A DNA stretch of 11,954 bases from Pseudomonadota bacterium (GCA_018816605.1 JAHIVS010000202.1:1-11954); one strand, 5' to 3'; shown: positions 1 to 7,553, counted from the stretch's first letter. Numbers and translations: made by a program. The notes: generated from the letters alone by a model not told the origin.

Positions 1-1937
1 CGCCTGGTTTCAATTGTGTGATCCAGGGTAATAATTTGATCCCCCGGTTTCAAGCCGACGGACAGAACACAGGGCCGGGTTTTACCCATTAAACTGTCTT
101 TAATGGTGATCCCTTTATATGCAATCACCTGGGATCCCACGACCGAAGAATTGACCGCCAGCAGATCATTGTCCGTCTCAATTTTTGAATTAACGATGGA
201 ATAAAAGGCTTTAATCGTCCCCTGGGCCGTCGCTAGTGTCTGATAGCCGGGCGCTTCATCACCCGATGTTTCATCTGCTGTTACGTCTGGTTTTTCAATG
301 CCGATATTCCCATGGACAACAAGGGATTCCCCACAGACCACGCATCCGGCAAGGGAACCATGGAGTACCAGGGAACGGCATTTTAAAATCCCCTCCCGGG
401 TCAGATCCCCTTTCATTTCCACTCTGACGGATTCATAGGTGTTCTGGGTGTCAATACTGATGCTGCCCATGATCTTTTTCTCTTCGACGCTCCTGACAAC
501 CGGCTCGACCATCAGGGTTGTGCTGTTTTTCAAAACAGGGCGGCCGTCGATCCGGGCCAGAAAATCACCCCCTTTTTTCTCAACCCCGTTTCCGGCGTTC
601 AAGACACAGATCAAGGGATTGTCCGGCAGAATCGGATGTCCGAGAACGTCTTTTCCCGGTTTTCCTCGTTCCCCGGGAATAATCCGGGCCAGAAGACTGC
701 CTTTTTTCATGAAAATCGGCTCATGGGTCTCCTTTTCCTGTTCAGTATGATTCTCCGGGGGCATTGGAGGCGCCATGGGGTCAGACGCTGATGATGGCGG
801 TTGGGCATTGTCCGGTTCGGCATTGTCCGGTTCGACATTGTCCGGTTCGACATTGTCCGGTTCGACATTGTCCGGTTCGACATTGTCCGGTTTCTCCTGA
901 CCCCTTGTGGATTCATTGTCAAAATAAAACTGGATGCGCTCATGGGTGCATTGTCTGGGTGGAATCCCTTTTGCGACTAAAACTTTGGATTTTTTTCTAA
1001 CTTTTTGAATCATCTCTTCCAAAACAGCATCTTCCACGATACCGAATCTGATTCCCACCCGCCTGAGCCAGATAATAAATTCATAGACCAAAATCGGTTC
1101 TACAGGTTCCATTCGTTTCTCTACATAGACCTCAAGCCCGTCCCTGGAAAGATGGTAATCAAATATTTTGTTCAGCCTTTTTGAAATTTTTAATTCAGAC
1201 TGAGCCGTATACAGGGATCTTTCAAGATCCAGTCTTCTTTTCTCAAATTGTTTTTGTTCCAGAAGGATTTCCAGGATATCCTTGTCAGACTGACCCGATA
1301 TTTCCTGGAGAATCTCCCCGAGAAAACGGGATTCTCCCTGGGCCTGTCTTTCGTTTTTTTGGATGTCCAGGGCGGCATTGACCTGTTCCAATGTCACCAG
1401 CTCCTTTTTAATGGCAAGCACCCCGAACCGCTTGTTCACGGCATCCTTTTTTATTTGGGTCTCGCCCAGGGCATTGAAGGCATCCAGAAGCTGTTCATCT
1501 TTAATCCGATTTTGAGTCATCAGGACTGAAATCCGGTCACTCTCGCAGAGAACTTTATTTTCAACCAGAATATCTCCGATTTTTTTATTGGCCCTGTTTT
1601 TTTTAAAATAGTTTTGCTGGCCTCTTAGGGCGTTGTCCACATCATCCGCAGAACAAAAACCGTTGGCAGCGGCAAGTCTGCCAAATTGCATATCCTCAGA
1701 CTGAAGTTTGAGATGTGCATCCAAGGCCTGCAAATATTCTATCCGTTTGTCTGAAACCAGATTCTCTTGTTTGAAAATGTCCAGAACATTAATATCTGGA
1801 TCTTCCTTGGATTTTTCTTCCAGAAGCCTGATCACTTCTTCTTTTTCGCAGGACTTAAGGAACACACAGTCAGCGGCCAGGTTGATCAGGCCCATGTTCC
1901 GTTCAAGGCCCGGTATCGGTGTATTTCCTGAATCCAT
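1..1937 (-). CDS. FapA/DUF342 family protein with MshEN-like N-terminus, 3' end cut by window edge
   Basis: The frame is open for 645 codons from the ATG at 1937 to the left edge, so the C-terminus is missing. Residues 1-245 are helical and charged, with recurring G-[DE]-I-L-x-E type segments (GDILVENKVL near 121, FGVLAIKKEL near 171, LGEILQEI near 206) that resemble MshEN-like repeats. Residues 262-340 match the N-terminal part of DUF342 (DGLEVYVEKR, GIRFGIVEDAV, VLVAKGIPP). Residues 349-378 are PDNVE repeats. Residues 412-436 (GSLLARIIPGERGKPGKDVL) and the beta-helix-like stretch 519-547 (LVLHGSLAGCVVCGESLVVHG) are typical of DUF342. FapA relatives are linked to polar flagellation and envelope organisation in some Gammaproteobacteria; the role here is unknown, and a cytoplasmic location is inferred because no signal peptide is seen. 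The ATG at 1937 has GAGGG five bases upstream. An in-frame ATG at 1961 would add eight residues but has a weaker ribosome site. Confidence 0.85.
   Translation of the reverse strand, partial: MDSGNTPIPGLERNMGLINLAADCVFLKSCEKEEVIRLLEEKSKEDPDINVLDIFKQENLVSDKRIEYLQALDAHLKLQSEDMQFGRLAAANGFCSADDVDNALRGQQNYFKKNRANKKIGDILVENKVLCESDRISVLMTQNRIKDEQLLDAFNALGETQIKKDAVNKRFGVLAIKKELVTLEQVNAALDIQKNERQAQGESRFLGEILQEISGQSDKDILEILLEQKQFEKRRLDLERSLYTAQSELKISKRLNKIFDYHLSRDGLEVYVEKRMEPVEPILVYEFIIWLRRVGIRFGIVEDAVLEEMIQKVRKKSKVLVAKGIPPRQCTHERIQFYFDNESTRGQEKPDNVEPDNVEPDNVEPDNVEPDNAEPDNAQPPSSASDPMAPPMPPENHTEQEKETHEPIFMKKGSLLARIIPGERGKPGKDVLGHPILPDNPLICVLNAGNGVEKKGGDFLARIDGRPVLKNSTTLMVEPVVRSVEEKKIMGSISIDTQNTYESVRVEMKGDLTREGILKCRSLVLHGSLAGCVVCGESLVVHGNIGIEKPDVTADETSGDEAPGYQTLATAQGTIKAFYSIVNSKIETDNDLLAVNSSVVGSQVIAYKGITIKDSLMGKTRPCVLSVGLKPGDQIITLDHTIETR
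806..890 (-). repeat. 15-bp tandem repeat coding PDNVE units
   Basis: The plus-strand unit cattgtccggttcga is repeated with 15-bp period, with starts at 806, 821, 836, 851, 866 and 881; the last is a partial ten-base copy and the first differs by one base. In the FapA-like gene it encodes six five-residue units (four PDNVE, then PDNAE and PDNAQ), giving an acidic, proline-spaced linker at residues 349-378. The period is a multiple of three, so changes in copy number keep the reading frame. Near identity at DNA level suggests recent slippage expansion. Confidence 0.95.
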
Positions 1938-2096
1938 TATTCCCTCTTTAAACACCGGCATAAAGGGCCCCAATGTTCATAAACCACCCATTTGATTTAA
2001 AAAAATCTGCCATCCTGTTTTTATCACATATCTGTTTTTTAATATCAACTTGATTTTCTTGGATCAAATTCAAAAGACCAGCATGATTACTGCATA

Positions 2097-2130
2097 CCCT
2101 GGACGTCAACCCAGGGGTAGCATTTTTTTT
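2097..2130 (+). terminator. Rho-independent terminator-like hairpin without an upstream plus-strand gene
   Basis: A perfect six-base stem CCCTGG (2097-2102) and CCAGGG (2111-2116) with an eight-base loop, extendable by two pairs with a bulge, is followed by eight T residues at 2123-2130. This is the form of an intrinsic terminator read on the plus strand. The gene to the left runs on the minus strand, so it would end either a small unannotated transcript or a leader of the membrane-protein gene (attenuation). Confidence 0.45.
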
Positions 2131-2140
2131 AATGACCCGC

Positions 2141-2170
2141 TTGTCTATTTCTTATTAATCATCCTGTAAA
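2141..2170 (+). promoter_or_regulatory. Weak sigma70-like promoter candidate for the membrane-protein gene
   Basis: TTGTCT (2141-2146) and TGTAAA (2165-2170) are separated by 18 bases; each hexamer matches four of six consensus positions. It lies just after the terminator-like T-run and about 180 bases before the ATG at 2351. It is reported because the position is sensible, but the match is no better than moderate. Confidence 0.2.
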
Positions 2171-2171
2171 A

Positions 2172-2231
2172 ATAAGGGTTTCCCTGATTGATTCTTACAC
2201 AACAACGGGATATAAGGGTTCAGTATCCCTG
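2172..2231 (+). repeat. Paired ATAAGGGTT repeats 40 bp apart
   Basis: The 9-mer ATAAGGGTT occurs at 2172-2180 and again at 2212-2220, exactly 40 bases apart. Each copy is followed by CCCTG (2182-2186 and 2227-2231), so each can form a small AGGG/CCCT hairpin. The even spacing, near four helical turns, would suit two binding sites for one regulator, but this is inference. Confidence 0.4.
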
Positions 2232-2350
2232 TCCAAATCGGCACTGAATCATCCCAACCGGATTTTTGTCCCTCCATTCACGGAATATCCGCCATCTTGA
2301 CGGCCCCTCTTTTCTCCAGGCAGGGGAAACCTCAAAATCAGGAGGCACCC

Positions 2351-4222
2351 ATGAAAGAGCGAGTAGTTTCTCTGACATTGTCCATCCTTTTCATAGGCCT
2401 GACACAGCTGTCGGCAACCGGAGAGACACCGGCCCACCCCCCAATGCATGGGCAGGAAACAGCCCGCCTCAGCCAGGACGACAGGATTGAGGATCAGATC
2501 ACCAGGGATATCTTTGACCTGCTCTTTAAAAAACGCAACGACACTGTCAAACTTGATGACAATAAACTCCAGGCCCTTCTGGAAGTGCTCAAGATCCTTG
2601 AAACAGATAACAAGTTTAAAGGGGATAAAAACACCATTCTCTATCTTCGGGCGGAAAGCCTCTTCCGAATGAATGAACACAAACAGGCCTATGTGGCATT
2701 TTATCGGCTCAAGCTGAGACTGGATTCCAGGAACCACCCCTTGTTCGCCGAGGTGGAAAAACGGATTGAAACCATTCAGCGGCAGATCAAAGCCGTTAAA
2801 AAAAAGCCTGATCTCAGGGGCAAACCCGGCCATTTCCTGGTGCCGGCCGGAATTCTCTTTCTTTGTTTCATCTATCGGCTGGCCCGGGATGCCCAAAAAG
2901 TCACCGGCCGGGTATTCGGGGCTGAAATCACCAGCCGGGACAAACTGATCACCCTGGAAGAGATGCGGGAACAGGATGGCAGATGCTCTTCATCCACCAT
3001 GGCAGAATACCAGAAGGAGGCAAAAAACAAGCCCTGGAGCAGCCTGGCCCCTGAAGAACAAAACAAATTCAAGTTTGCCCGGCTGCTGTCCAAGGGCCAT
3101 GCGATGATCTGCAGCGTAAACCTCAAAGCCCCCCATTCCATTGCCCTGATCTCCCGTATTCCGGTCTTGAACCTTTTACCTTCCTATTGGCAATATAGTG
3201 TTGTCGGCTTTGGCTTTGCCCTGGCCTGGTGGGCAGCAGATAAAGGTCTGGCCTGGTGCGATCCCAAGAGTATTGTCATCTACCTGTTTCTTGGCGCATT
3301 TACCGCGGCCTGCCTCTCAAGTATCAAAATCATGTCCAAAAAAACCATTGATGCTCTGGACGAGCTGGTGAGCATGCTTGAACCGGATCATGCAAAGGAA
3401 AGCATTGCCAATCTGGGCACCTGGGTGGTGGATCTTTTCCGGAACCCGAGAATGCTCTATTTCGGTCTGGTAGTCCTGGCCATCATCGGCTACTGCCTTC
3501 ATATCCAGAACAAGTTTATCCTGGAATTCGACAGATACAACCTGGACATGGTCTTTTCCATTGTCCTGGTCCTGATCACCTCTGAAATGATCTGGTTTCT
3601 CACCGGGTCCCTTTTCCTCATGCACAGGCTGTACAACCTCAAGGATCTGTCCATGAATCCCCTGTCCCCTTCAAAAACAATGGGCCTTGAAAAGATGATC
3701 GGGGTTATCGGTACCTACAATATTCTGGCCAGCCTGGTCAGTACCATGGGCTGTGCCATCGCCCTATATTCAGCCGCAGAAAAGGGATACAGCCCGGCAT
3801 ACGGAGCCCTGTGGTTTTTCCTTATCTCCCCCATCCTGATCTTCTACTGGGTTTATCCCTATGTAAAACTGGGTGCCCTGGTCAAAAACAAAAAAATCAA
3901 CCGGATGAACTTTGTCAAAACCAAGATTGCCCTTCTCTTTGACGACTGGAAAAGCTCAGAGGACAGGCTTCTTGAAATCATGGAAAATGAAAAATGCCGG
4001 GCCGGCAGCTGTGAGGACTCAAAAAAATCGGTTACGGCAGAGAAGGCAGCCATTGATGAGAAACTTACCGACATGGACCGATACTATGAAATATTCAAGA
4101 AAATCGAACAGAGCCCTGAATCCTATTTTAATCTGAGCGCGGTGCTGGAGCTGGCCAAAGCCATGGGAATCCCCTCCCTATTTGCCCTGGTGGCGGCCCT
4201 GCTTTCCATCTATTCTGGCTGA
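2351..4222 (+). CDS. Multi-pass membrane protein with TPR-like N-terminal domain, unknown function
   Basis: The ATG at 2351 was chosen over an in-frame ATG at 2297 because AGGAGG (2340-2345) lies five bases before it and the protein then opens with a signal-peptide-like stretch (MKERVVSLTLSILFIGLTQL, then SATG). The 623-residue product has a charged helical region at about 40-150 with a TPR-like pattern (LYLRAESLFRMNEHKQAYVA near 97-116). A hydrophobic segment follows at 160-178, then a soluble loop of about 100 residues. Further hydrophobic segments lie near 283-300, 307-325, 368-387, 400-425, 450-475, 484-505 and 604-621, with a charged, possibly coiled-coil, region at 520-590. It probably sits in the inner membrane with the TPR-like part outside. 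I do not recognise the family. An ExbB/MotA-type role was considered, but no motif supports it. It is transcribed away from the FapA-like gene. Confidence 0.85.
   Translation: MKERVVSLTLSILFIGLTQLSATGETPAHPPMHGQETARLSQDDRIEDQITRDIFDLLFKKRNDTVKLDDNKLQALLEVLKILETDNKFKGDKNTILYLRAESLFRMNEHKQAYVAFYRLKLRLDSRNHPLFAEVEKRIETIQRQIKAVKKKPDLRGKPGHFLVPAGILFLCFIYRLARDAQKVTGRVFGAEITSRDKLITLEEMREQDGRCSSSTMAEYQKEAKNKPWSSLAPEEQNKFKFARLLSKGHAMICSVNLKAPHSIALISRIPVLNLLPSYWQYSVVGFGFALAWWAADKGLAWCDPKSIVIYLFLGAFTAACLSSIKIMSKKTIDALDELVSMLEPDHAKESIANLGTWVVDLFRNPRMLYFGLVVLAIIGYCLHIQNKFILEFDRYNLDMVFSIVLVLITSEMIWFLTGSLFLMHRLYNLKDLSMNPLSPSKTMGLEKMIGVIGTYNILASLVSTMGCAIALYSAAEKGYSPAYGALWFFLISPILIFYWVYPYVKLGALVKNKKINRMNFVKTKIALLFDDWKSSEDRLLEIMENEKCRAGSCEDSKKSVTAEKAAIDEKLTDMDRYYEIFKKIEQSPESYFNLSAVLELAKAMGIPSLFALVAALLSIYSG
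3991..4034 (+). repeat. Imperfect direct repeat, copy A (inside membrane-protein gene)
   Basis: AAAATGCCGGG at 3991-4001 and the 26-base block 4009-4034 recur about 264 bases downstream at 4255-4265 and 4274-4299. The first block is identical and the second matches at 22 of 26 positions, with a one-base length difference between the blocks. This copy codes for part of the cytosolic-looking charged region near residue 550 of the membrane protein. Confidence 0.6.
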
Positions 4223-4254
4223 GAAGAACGGCACAGCCAATCAATACCCTGGTG

Positions 4255-4299
4255 AAAATGCCGGGACCTAAGGTTGTGAGAACTGAAAAGAATCGGTTA
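4255..4299 (+). repeat. Imperfect direct repeat, copy B (between genes)
   Basis: This is the second copy of the repeat whose first copy lies at 3991-4034. It sits 33 bases after the membrane-protein stop codon, and its end just reaches the stop codon of the convergent radical SAM gene at 4297-4299. It may be a decayed remnant of a local duplication that once extended the membrane-protein gene, or part of a dispersed repeat family; the window alone cannot say which. Confidence 0.55.
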
Positions 4300-5340
4300 A
4301 GACAAAGAGCCGGACAGGGTTCTTTCCAATCCCTGGTCGATAAGGTTCAGGAGGGGGGCCTTTTGTTCGGGAAATTTGTATCCCTCGTAATCATGGGTGA
4401 GCAATATCTGGCCCTGGGAATTTCGCCAATGGTTACCCGCATGGTCAAAGCAAACCCGGGACGTCACCTCAAGGGCTGTGATCATTTGCTTTAGCTCCAA
4501 CAATTGTTCCCGGGAGGAAAGGATGCTCACCTCTCCGGCCTGGATCTGGGCATGGAGCGGGGTGCCGGCAATGGCCCGAAAGGGCCGGGATCGAATGTAA
4601 TGGGGGTTGATGGCGTTGAGCACCCGGGCAGTGTTGGTTGCATGGGCACAGGTCAGCTCCCGCCCGCCAAGGCCGGGCATCCAATACTCCGAGACCTGAA
4701 ATCCGGCGGCCATGGCTTTTTTACCGCCCTGGATCTGACCCTCCGAAGTAACCCCTTTTTTAATTTTTTTCAGCAATCCGTCATCCCCGGTTTCCAGGCC
4801 CAGGTGGAGCCGGTCAAGACCCGCCTTTCGAATGGCCCCAAGATCCGCTGCCGATTTTTGGACAAGGGTTCTGGCCCGGGCATAGGTGGTGACCCGGTTG
4901 ATGGAGGGAAAAATGGTTCTCAGGTGATTCAGGGCGGCCACAAGATCCCGGGTTTTCATGATCATGCTGTTGCCGTCCTGGATAAAGGCGGTTTGCCCCC
5001 CGGCCATCAGCCAGTGGACCAGCATGGGGAATCCTTGGTGAGAGTTAAGTTCCGGAAACTCGTCCATCAGAAAGATTGCGGCATCCCGGGTGATCTCTCC
5101 CCCCTGGCCCAGGAAGTCAGAGGCTGCAGTCAACTCCCGTGATAGCCGGGCCATGGCATTGATATCCCCTTTAATTTCTGTAATAGAACGGAGTTGAAAT
5201 TTTTGTTTTTTGTACATGGTGCAGAAAGTGCAATGGTTCCAGGGACAATTCCGGGTAAACCGCAACAGCAGTGAATCGCTGCCCCCTTCACTGGGCGGCC
5301 GGTAGACGCCGGTTTCAAAATGAAACTCTTTAATAGTCAT
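4297..5340 (-). CDS. Radical SAM protein with CX4CX2C cluster motif
   Basis: The 347-residue product carries an iron-sulfur motif at C32, C37 and C40 (NCPWNHCTFC), spaced CX4CX2C rather than the classic CX3CX2C. It is followed by the aromatic/hydrophobic context usual for radical SAM enzymes (TMYKKQKF). LHLGLETGDDGLLKKIKKG at 178-196 is the mid-barrel motif of Elp3/B12-type radical SAM proteins, and the conserved C-terminal part has FDHAGNHW and LLTHDYEGYKF. Such proteins cleave S-adenosylmethionine to a 5'-deoxyadenosyl radical; the substrate is unknown. No B12-binding or SPASM-like extra cysteine-rich domain is seen. The ATG lies inside the last codons of the upstream MBL gene (11-base overlap, ATGACTATTAA) and lacks a strong ribosome site, which points to coupled translation. 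It is the second gene of the operon. Confidence 0.9.
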   Translation of the reverse strand: MTIKEFHFETGVYRPPSEGGSDSLLLRFTRNCPWNHCTFCTMYKKQKFQLRSITEIKGDINAMARLSRELTAASDFLGQGGEITRDAAIFLMDEFPELNSHQGFPMLVHWLMAGGQTAFIQDGNSMIMKTRDLVAALNHLRTIFPSINRVTTYARARTLVQKSAADLGAIRKAGLDRLHLGLETGDDGLLKKIKKGVTSEGQIQGGKKAMAAGFQVSEYWMPGLGGRELTCAHATNTARVLNAINPHYIRSRPFRAIAGTPLHAQIQAGEVSILSSREQLLELKQMITALEVTSRVCFDHAGNHWRNSQGQILLTHDYEGYKFPEQKAPLLNLIDQGLERTLSGSLS

Positions 5341-7498
5341 GATAATACAACTTTAAAAATACCCCGGGGTTATTTTCCACAAACACCGCAAGATGTTCCT
5401 GGGTAATCCGGTAGAGGCGAGTATCCGGGCCCACCGTGTAGGTTGCCATGGCTGGTTGATGGTCCAAAATCATACTGGTGCCGAAAAACTTTCCCTGTTC
5501 AAGGGTCGCAACCCTATGGTTGTTCTGTTCCACCCGTACCTGTCCTTTGTAGATAAAATAACAGGCGTCCGGCTTCTCTCCCCTTCTGATCAGAGGAGTC
5601 TCCCCGTCAAGGGCTGCCATGGGCGCAAGCATCTGAAAAAACTGGGTCTCCTGGGACGGGGTAAGATACCGGAATATCGGGGTGGGGGCCAGCAGATCCC
5701 TGAGCGCTTTATCCTGAACAATGGACAGGTGAAACAGGTTTTTTTCCATGGGGGTATTCCGGATAAAGGCCTGCATTTGCGTCCGGGGAATGCAGATCAG
5801 CCGGACCTCGCTCTTGGCAATGGCTGTTGCGGTTCTGGGCCCATGGGAAAAAAGACATTTCTCTCCAAAAAAATCACTTCGGCCACAGGTGGTCAGACAG
5901 GTTCCCTGGTCCACAATTTCCACCTGGCCGGTCATTACCAGATAAAAAAAATCCCCCCTGTCTCCTTTATTGAAGATGGTGGTCCCGGGTTTGTAATGCC
6001 TGGGCTGGGCAATACATAGAAACTCAAGGGTTTTTTCAGGGGCCAGGTCATTGAATAGCGGCAAATCCAGGTAGGTGCCCAATATTTCAATGGCCTGACC
6101 AAATTCTCTGGGAGGCACCTCAAGTTCGACTGTTGCAGACAGGCCCGTGGGCGCAATCTTCAACCCACTGTTTTCAGGGATCATCTCCCGGGCCACATGG
6201 ACCAGGTACATCCGCTGCCGGACCGCTTCGGGAAGGGAAACCAGAAAGTCCATGGGGGTGTGCAACGGAGGGATACCGGCTTCATGAAAGATCAGATCCC
6301 GGTCCCAGGGAAACCCGTTTAAAAATTGCTGCCGATTTTTATCCACCACCCCTCGTTCATGGAGCATATCCACATAGGCCGGATTATTGTGGGTATCCGA
6401 ACTATACACCATGGTTTTCCCTGCGAACTCAACCTGGAGGGAAATGGTGGGAATCGAATGGAGGGAATAATTAAATTCAAACATCCCCCCGTTGATATTT
6501 ATGGGAGCACCCATTGTCAGGGGAATGAAGCGAATGGCCTGTTCCAGCAGATTTGCGGGAATATCAGTCAGGGCATCGGATTTTCGGATAAAACTGTTAA
6601 AAATAGTCTGGGTGGTATAGAGGGTGATTTTCCCCTCCAGCATAATTTTCTGGAGGGTGCCGGCATCGTGGTCGGCATGGCAATGGGTGAGAATGATACT
6701 GTCCAGAACCTTGGGATTAACGCCCAGGCGAATCAGATCAATGGCGGAATGAATCGGTGGATCCACCATGATCCCCCGGCGGTTGACCCATATGATCATT
6801 CCCGAAGTCATGGCACCTGGATCAAATCCATGTCCCGACCCCAGGGTGGTAATGCCGAATAACGGCGGATAAAACACCAGCGTCGTATCAAAATCAATTT
6901 TTGATACCGGGACCAACGCCCCATGGGGATCAAACTGGGCAATCTTTTTTCCCTGGTCAAAAACCGAGTATGAAAAAGCACCATCCACATAAATTTCAAG
7001 GTTATCCAGGCAAACCTGTCCCTGGGAGTCAAAGGGATAAAATTCTACCACATCTTCCATTTGCAACGGCCGGACAACCCCCTCCACCGGAAGGGTTCTG
7101 AAATTAAGCATCTCAGCTTTTAGATCCGGATATCCCGGCGTGTCCGGTCCATGGATGAATTCACCTGCATAGTCCAAGTTTTCCGGTCCGAACAAGGCTT
7201 CATTCAAAAGCGTCAGCACCCGTCTTCGCTGATTTTGAGTACAGACCACCCTGATTTTTCTCTTGCAAAAGAAAAAATTATAATAAATGGGAAATTCCAG
7301 CTCGGAAAAAGAGATCCCCTGGTCCATGGAAAACAGGAGAGGGGGAAGGATAAAGGTCGCAGGAACACCGATATCAATCGTCATTGAATCTTTAATGGTT
7401 TCCGGAGGCACGCCGAACTGGACCGGTCCTGAGGAGGTGGCTATCAACAGCCCCCCCCGGGGAAGATGCCAAAGATTTTGGGTGTGATCCATTTCCAT
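5330..7498 (-). CDS. Metallo-beta-lactamase-fold hydrolase with two C-terminal cyclic-nucleotide-binding domains
   Basis: The product has 722 residues. Residues 1-205 are an N-terminal region I do not recognise. Residues 210-440 form an MBL fold of the RNase Z / cyclic phosphodiesterase-like kind with a full metal set: HCHADH (H272, H274, D276, H277), H347, D368 in SSDT and H434, plus H405 and H413. Residues 480-590 form a cNMP-binding domain with a canonical phosphate cassette: FGE at 544-546 and R555 in PRTATAIA. Residues 605-715 form a second such domain whose cassette is degraded: FGT at 672-674 and M684 where arginine is expected. A hydrolase controlled by a cyclic nucleotide is the likely design; the substrate is unknown. 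There is no signal peptide, so it is probably cytosolic. The ATG at 7498 is preceded by AGGAG; a second ATG two codons on is possible. It is the first gene of the operon with the radical SAM gene. Confidence 0.9.
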   Translation of the reverse strand: MEMDHTQNLWHLPRGGLLIATSSGPVQFGVPPETIKDSMTIDIGVPATFILPPLLFSMDQGISFSELEFPIYYNFFFCKRKIRVVCTQNQRRRVLTLLNEALFGPENLDYAGEFIHGPDTPGYPDLKAEMLNFRTLPVEGVVRPLQMEDVVEFYPFDSQGQVCLDNLEIYVDGAFSYSVFDQGKKIAQFDPHGALVPVSKIDFDTTLVFYPPLFGITTLGSGHGFDPGAMTSGMIIWVNRRGIMVDPPIHSAIDLIRLGVNPKVLDSIILTHCHADHDAGTLQKIMLEGKITLYTTQTIFNSFIRKSDALTDIPANLLEQAIRFIPLTMGAPININGGMFEFNYSLHSIPTISLQVEFAGKTMVYSSDTHNNPAYVDMLHERGVVDKNRQQFLNGFPWDRDLIFHEAGIPPLHTPMDFLVSLPEAVRQRMYLVHVAREMIPENSGLKIAPTGLSATVELEVPPREFGQAIEILGTYLDLPLFNDLAPEKTLEFLCIAQPRHYKPGTTIFNKGDRGDFFYLVMTGQVEIVDQGTCLTTCGRSDFFGEKCLFSHGPRTATAIAKSEVRLICIPRTQMQAFIRNTPMEKNLFHLSIVQDKALRDLLAPTPIFRYLTPSQETQFFQMLAPMAALDGETPLIRRGEKPDACYFIYKGQVRVEQNNHRVATLEQGKFFGTSMILDHQPAMATYTVGPDTRLYRITQEHLAVFVENNPGVFLKLYYHDY

Positions 7499-7553
7499 AA
7501 CCTTAGTCTCCTGTTGGTTTTGTTCCTGGATAAAAATGCGATGGGTTCACCAT

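Larger units (their letters stand above)
1938..2350. other. Divergent intergenic region between fapA-like and membrane-protein genes
   Basis: These 413 bases hold no convincing gene; the short frames lack coding character. The region is AT-rich near 1985-2060 and 2120-2200. It contains a terminator-like hairpin with a T-run (2097-2130), a small inverted repeat TTGAT/ATCAA around 2050-2067, two ATAAGGGTT repeats (2172 and 2212), and a CCCCT/AGGGG pair around 2302-2325 just before the ribosome site of the plus-strand gene. Both flanking promoters must lie here, but neither is strong enough to call with confidence. Confidence 0.7.

Noticed and set aside
707..1000. Two 78-residue frames on opposite strands through the 806-890 repeat
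   Set aside because: They are open only because the 15-bp repeat has no stop codons in any frame; the third frame carries the FapA-like protein with clear DUF342 similarity.
1948..1980. Ten-codon leader-peptide-like frame before the FapA-like gene (minus strand)
   Set aside because: It is too short, has only a weak ribosome site and shows no run of regulatory codons.
2249..2896. 215-codon minus-strand frame overlapping the membrane-protein gene
   Set aside because: It is an antisense shadow; the plus-strand frame has a strong ribosome site and a signal-peptide-like start.
4217..4240. GGCTG/CAGCC hairpin at the end of the membrane-protein gene as a terminator
   Set aside because: The stem is only five bases, the loop is long and no T-run follows.
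4252..4494. 80-codon plus-strand frame after the membrane-protein gene
   Set aside because: Its first residues resemble an alternate-frame translation of 3987-4040 only because of the DNA duplication; the rest is antisense to the radical SAM gene. It was reported as a repeat instead.
4504..5142. 212-codon plus-strand frame opposite the radical SAM gene
   Set aside because: The minus strand carries the cysteine motif and GLETGDD; the plus frame has no family features and is rich in Gly/Pro/His as GC-biased shadows are.
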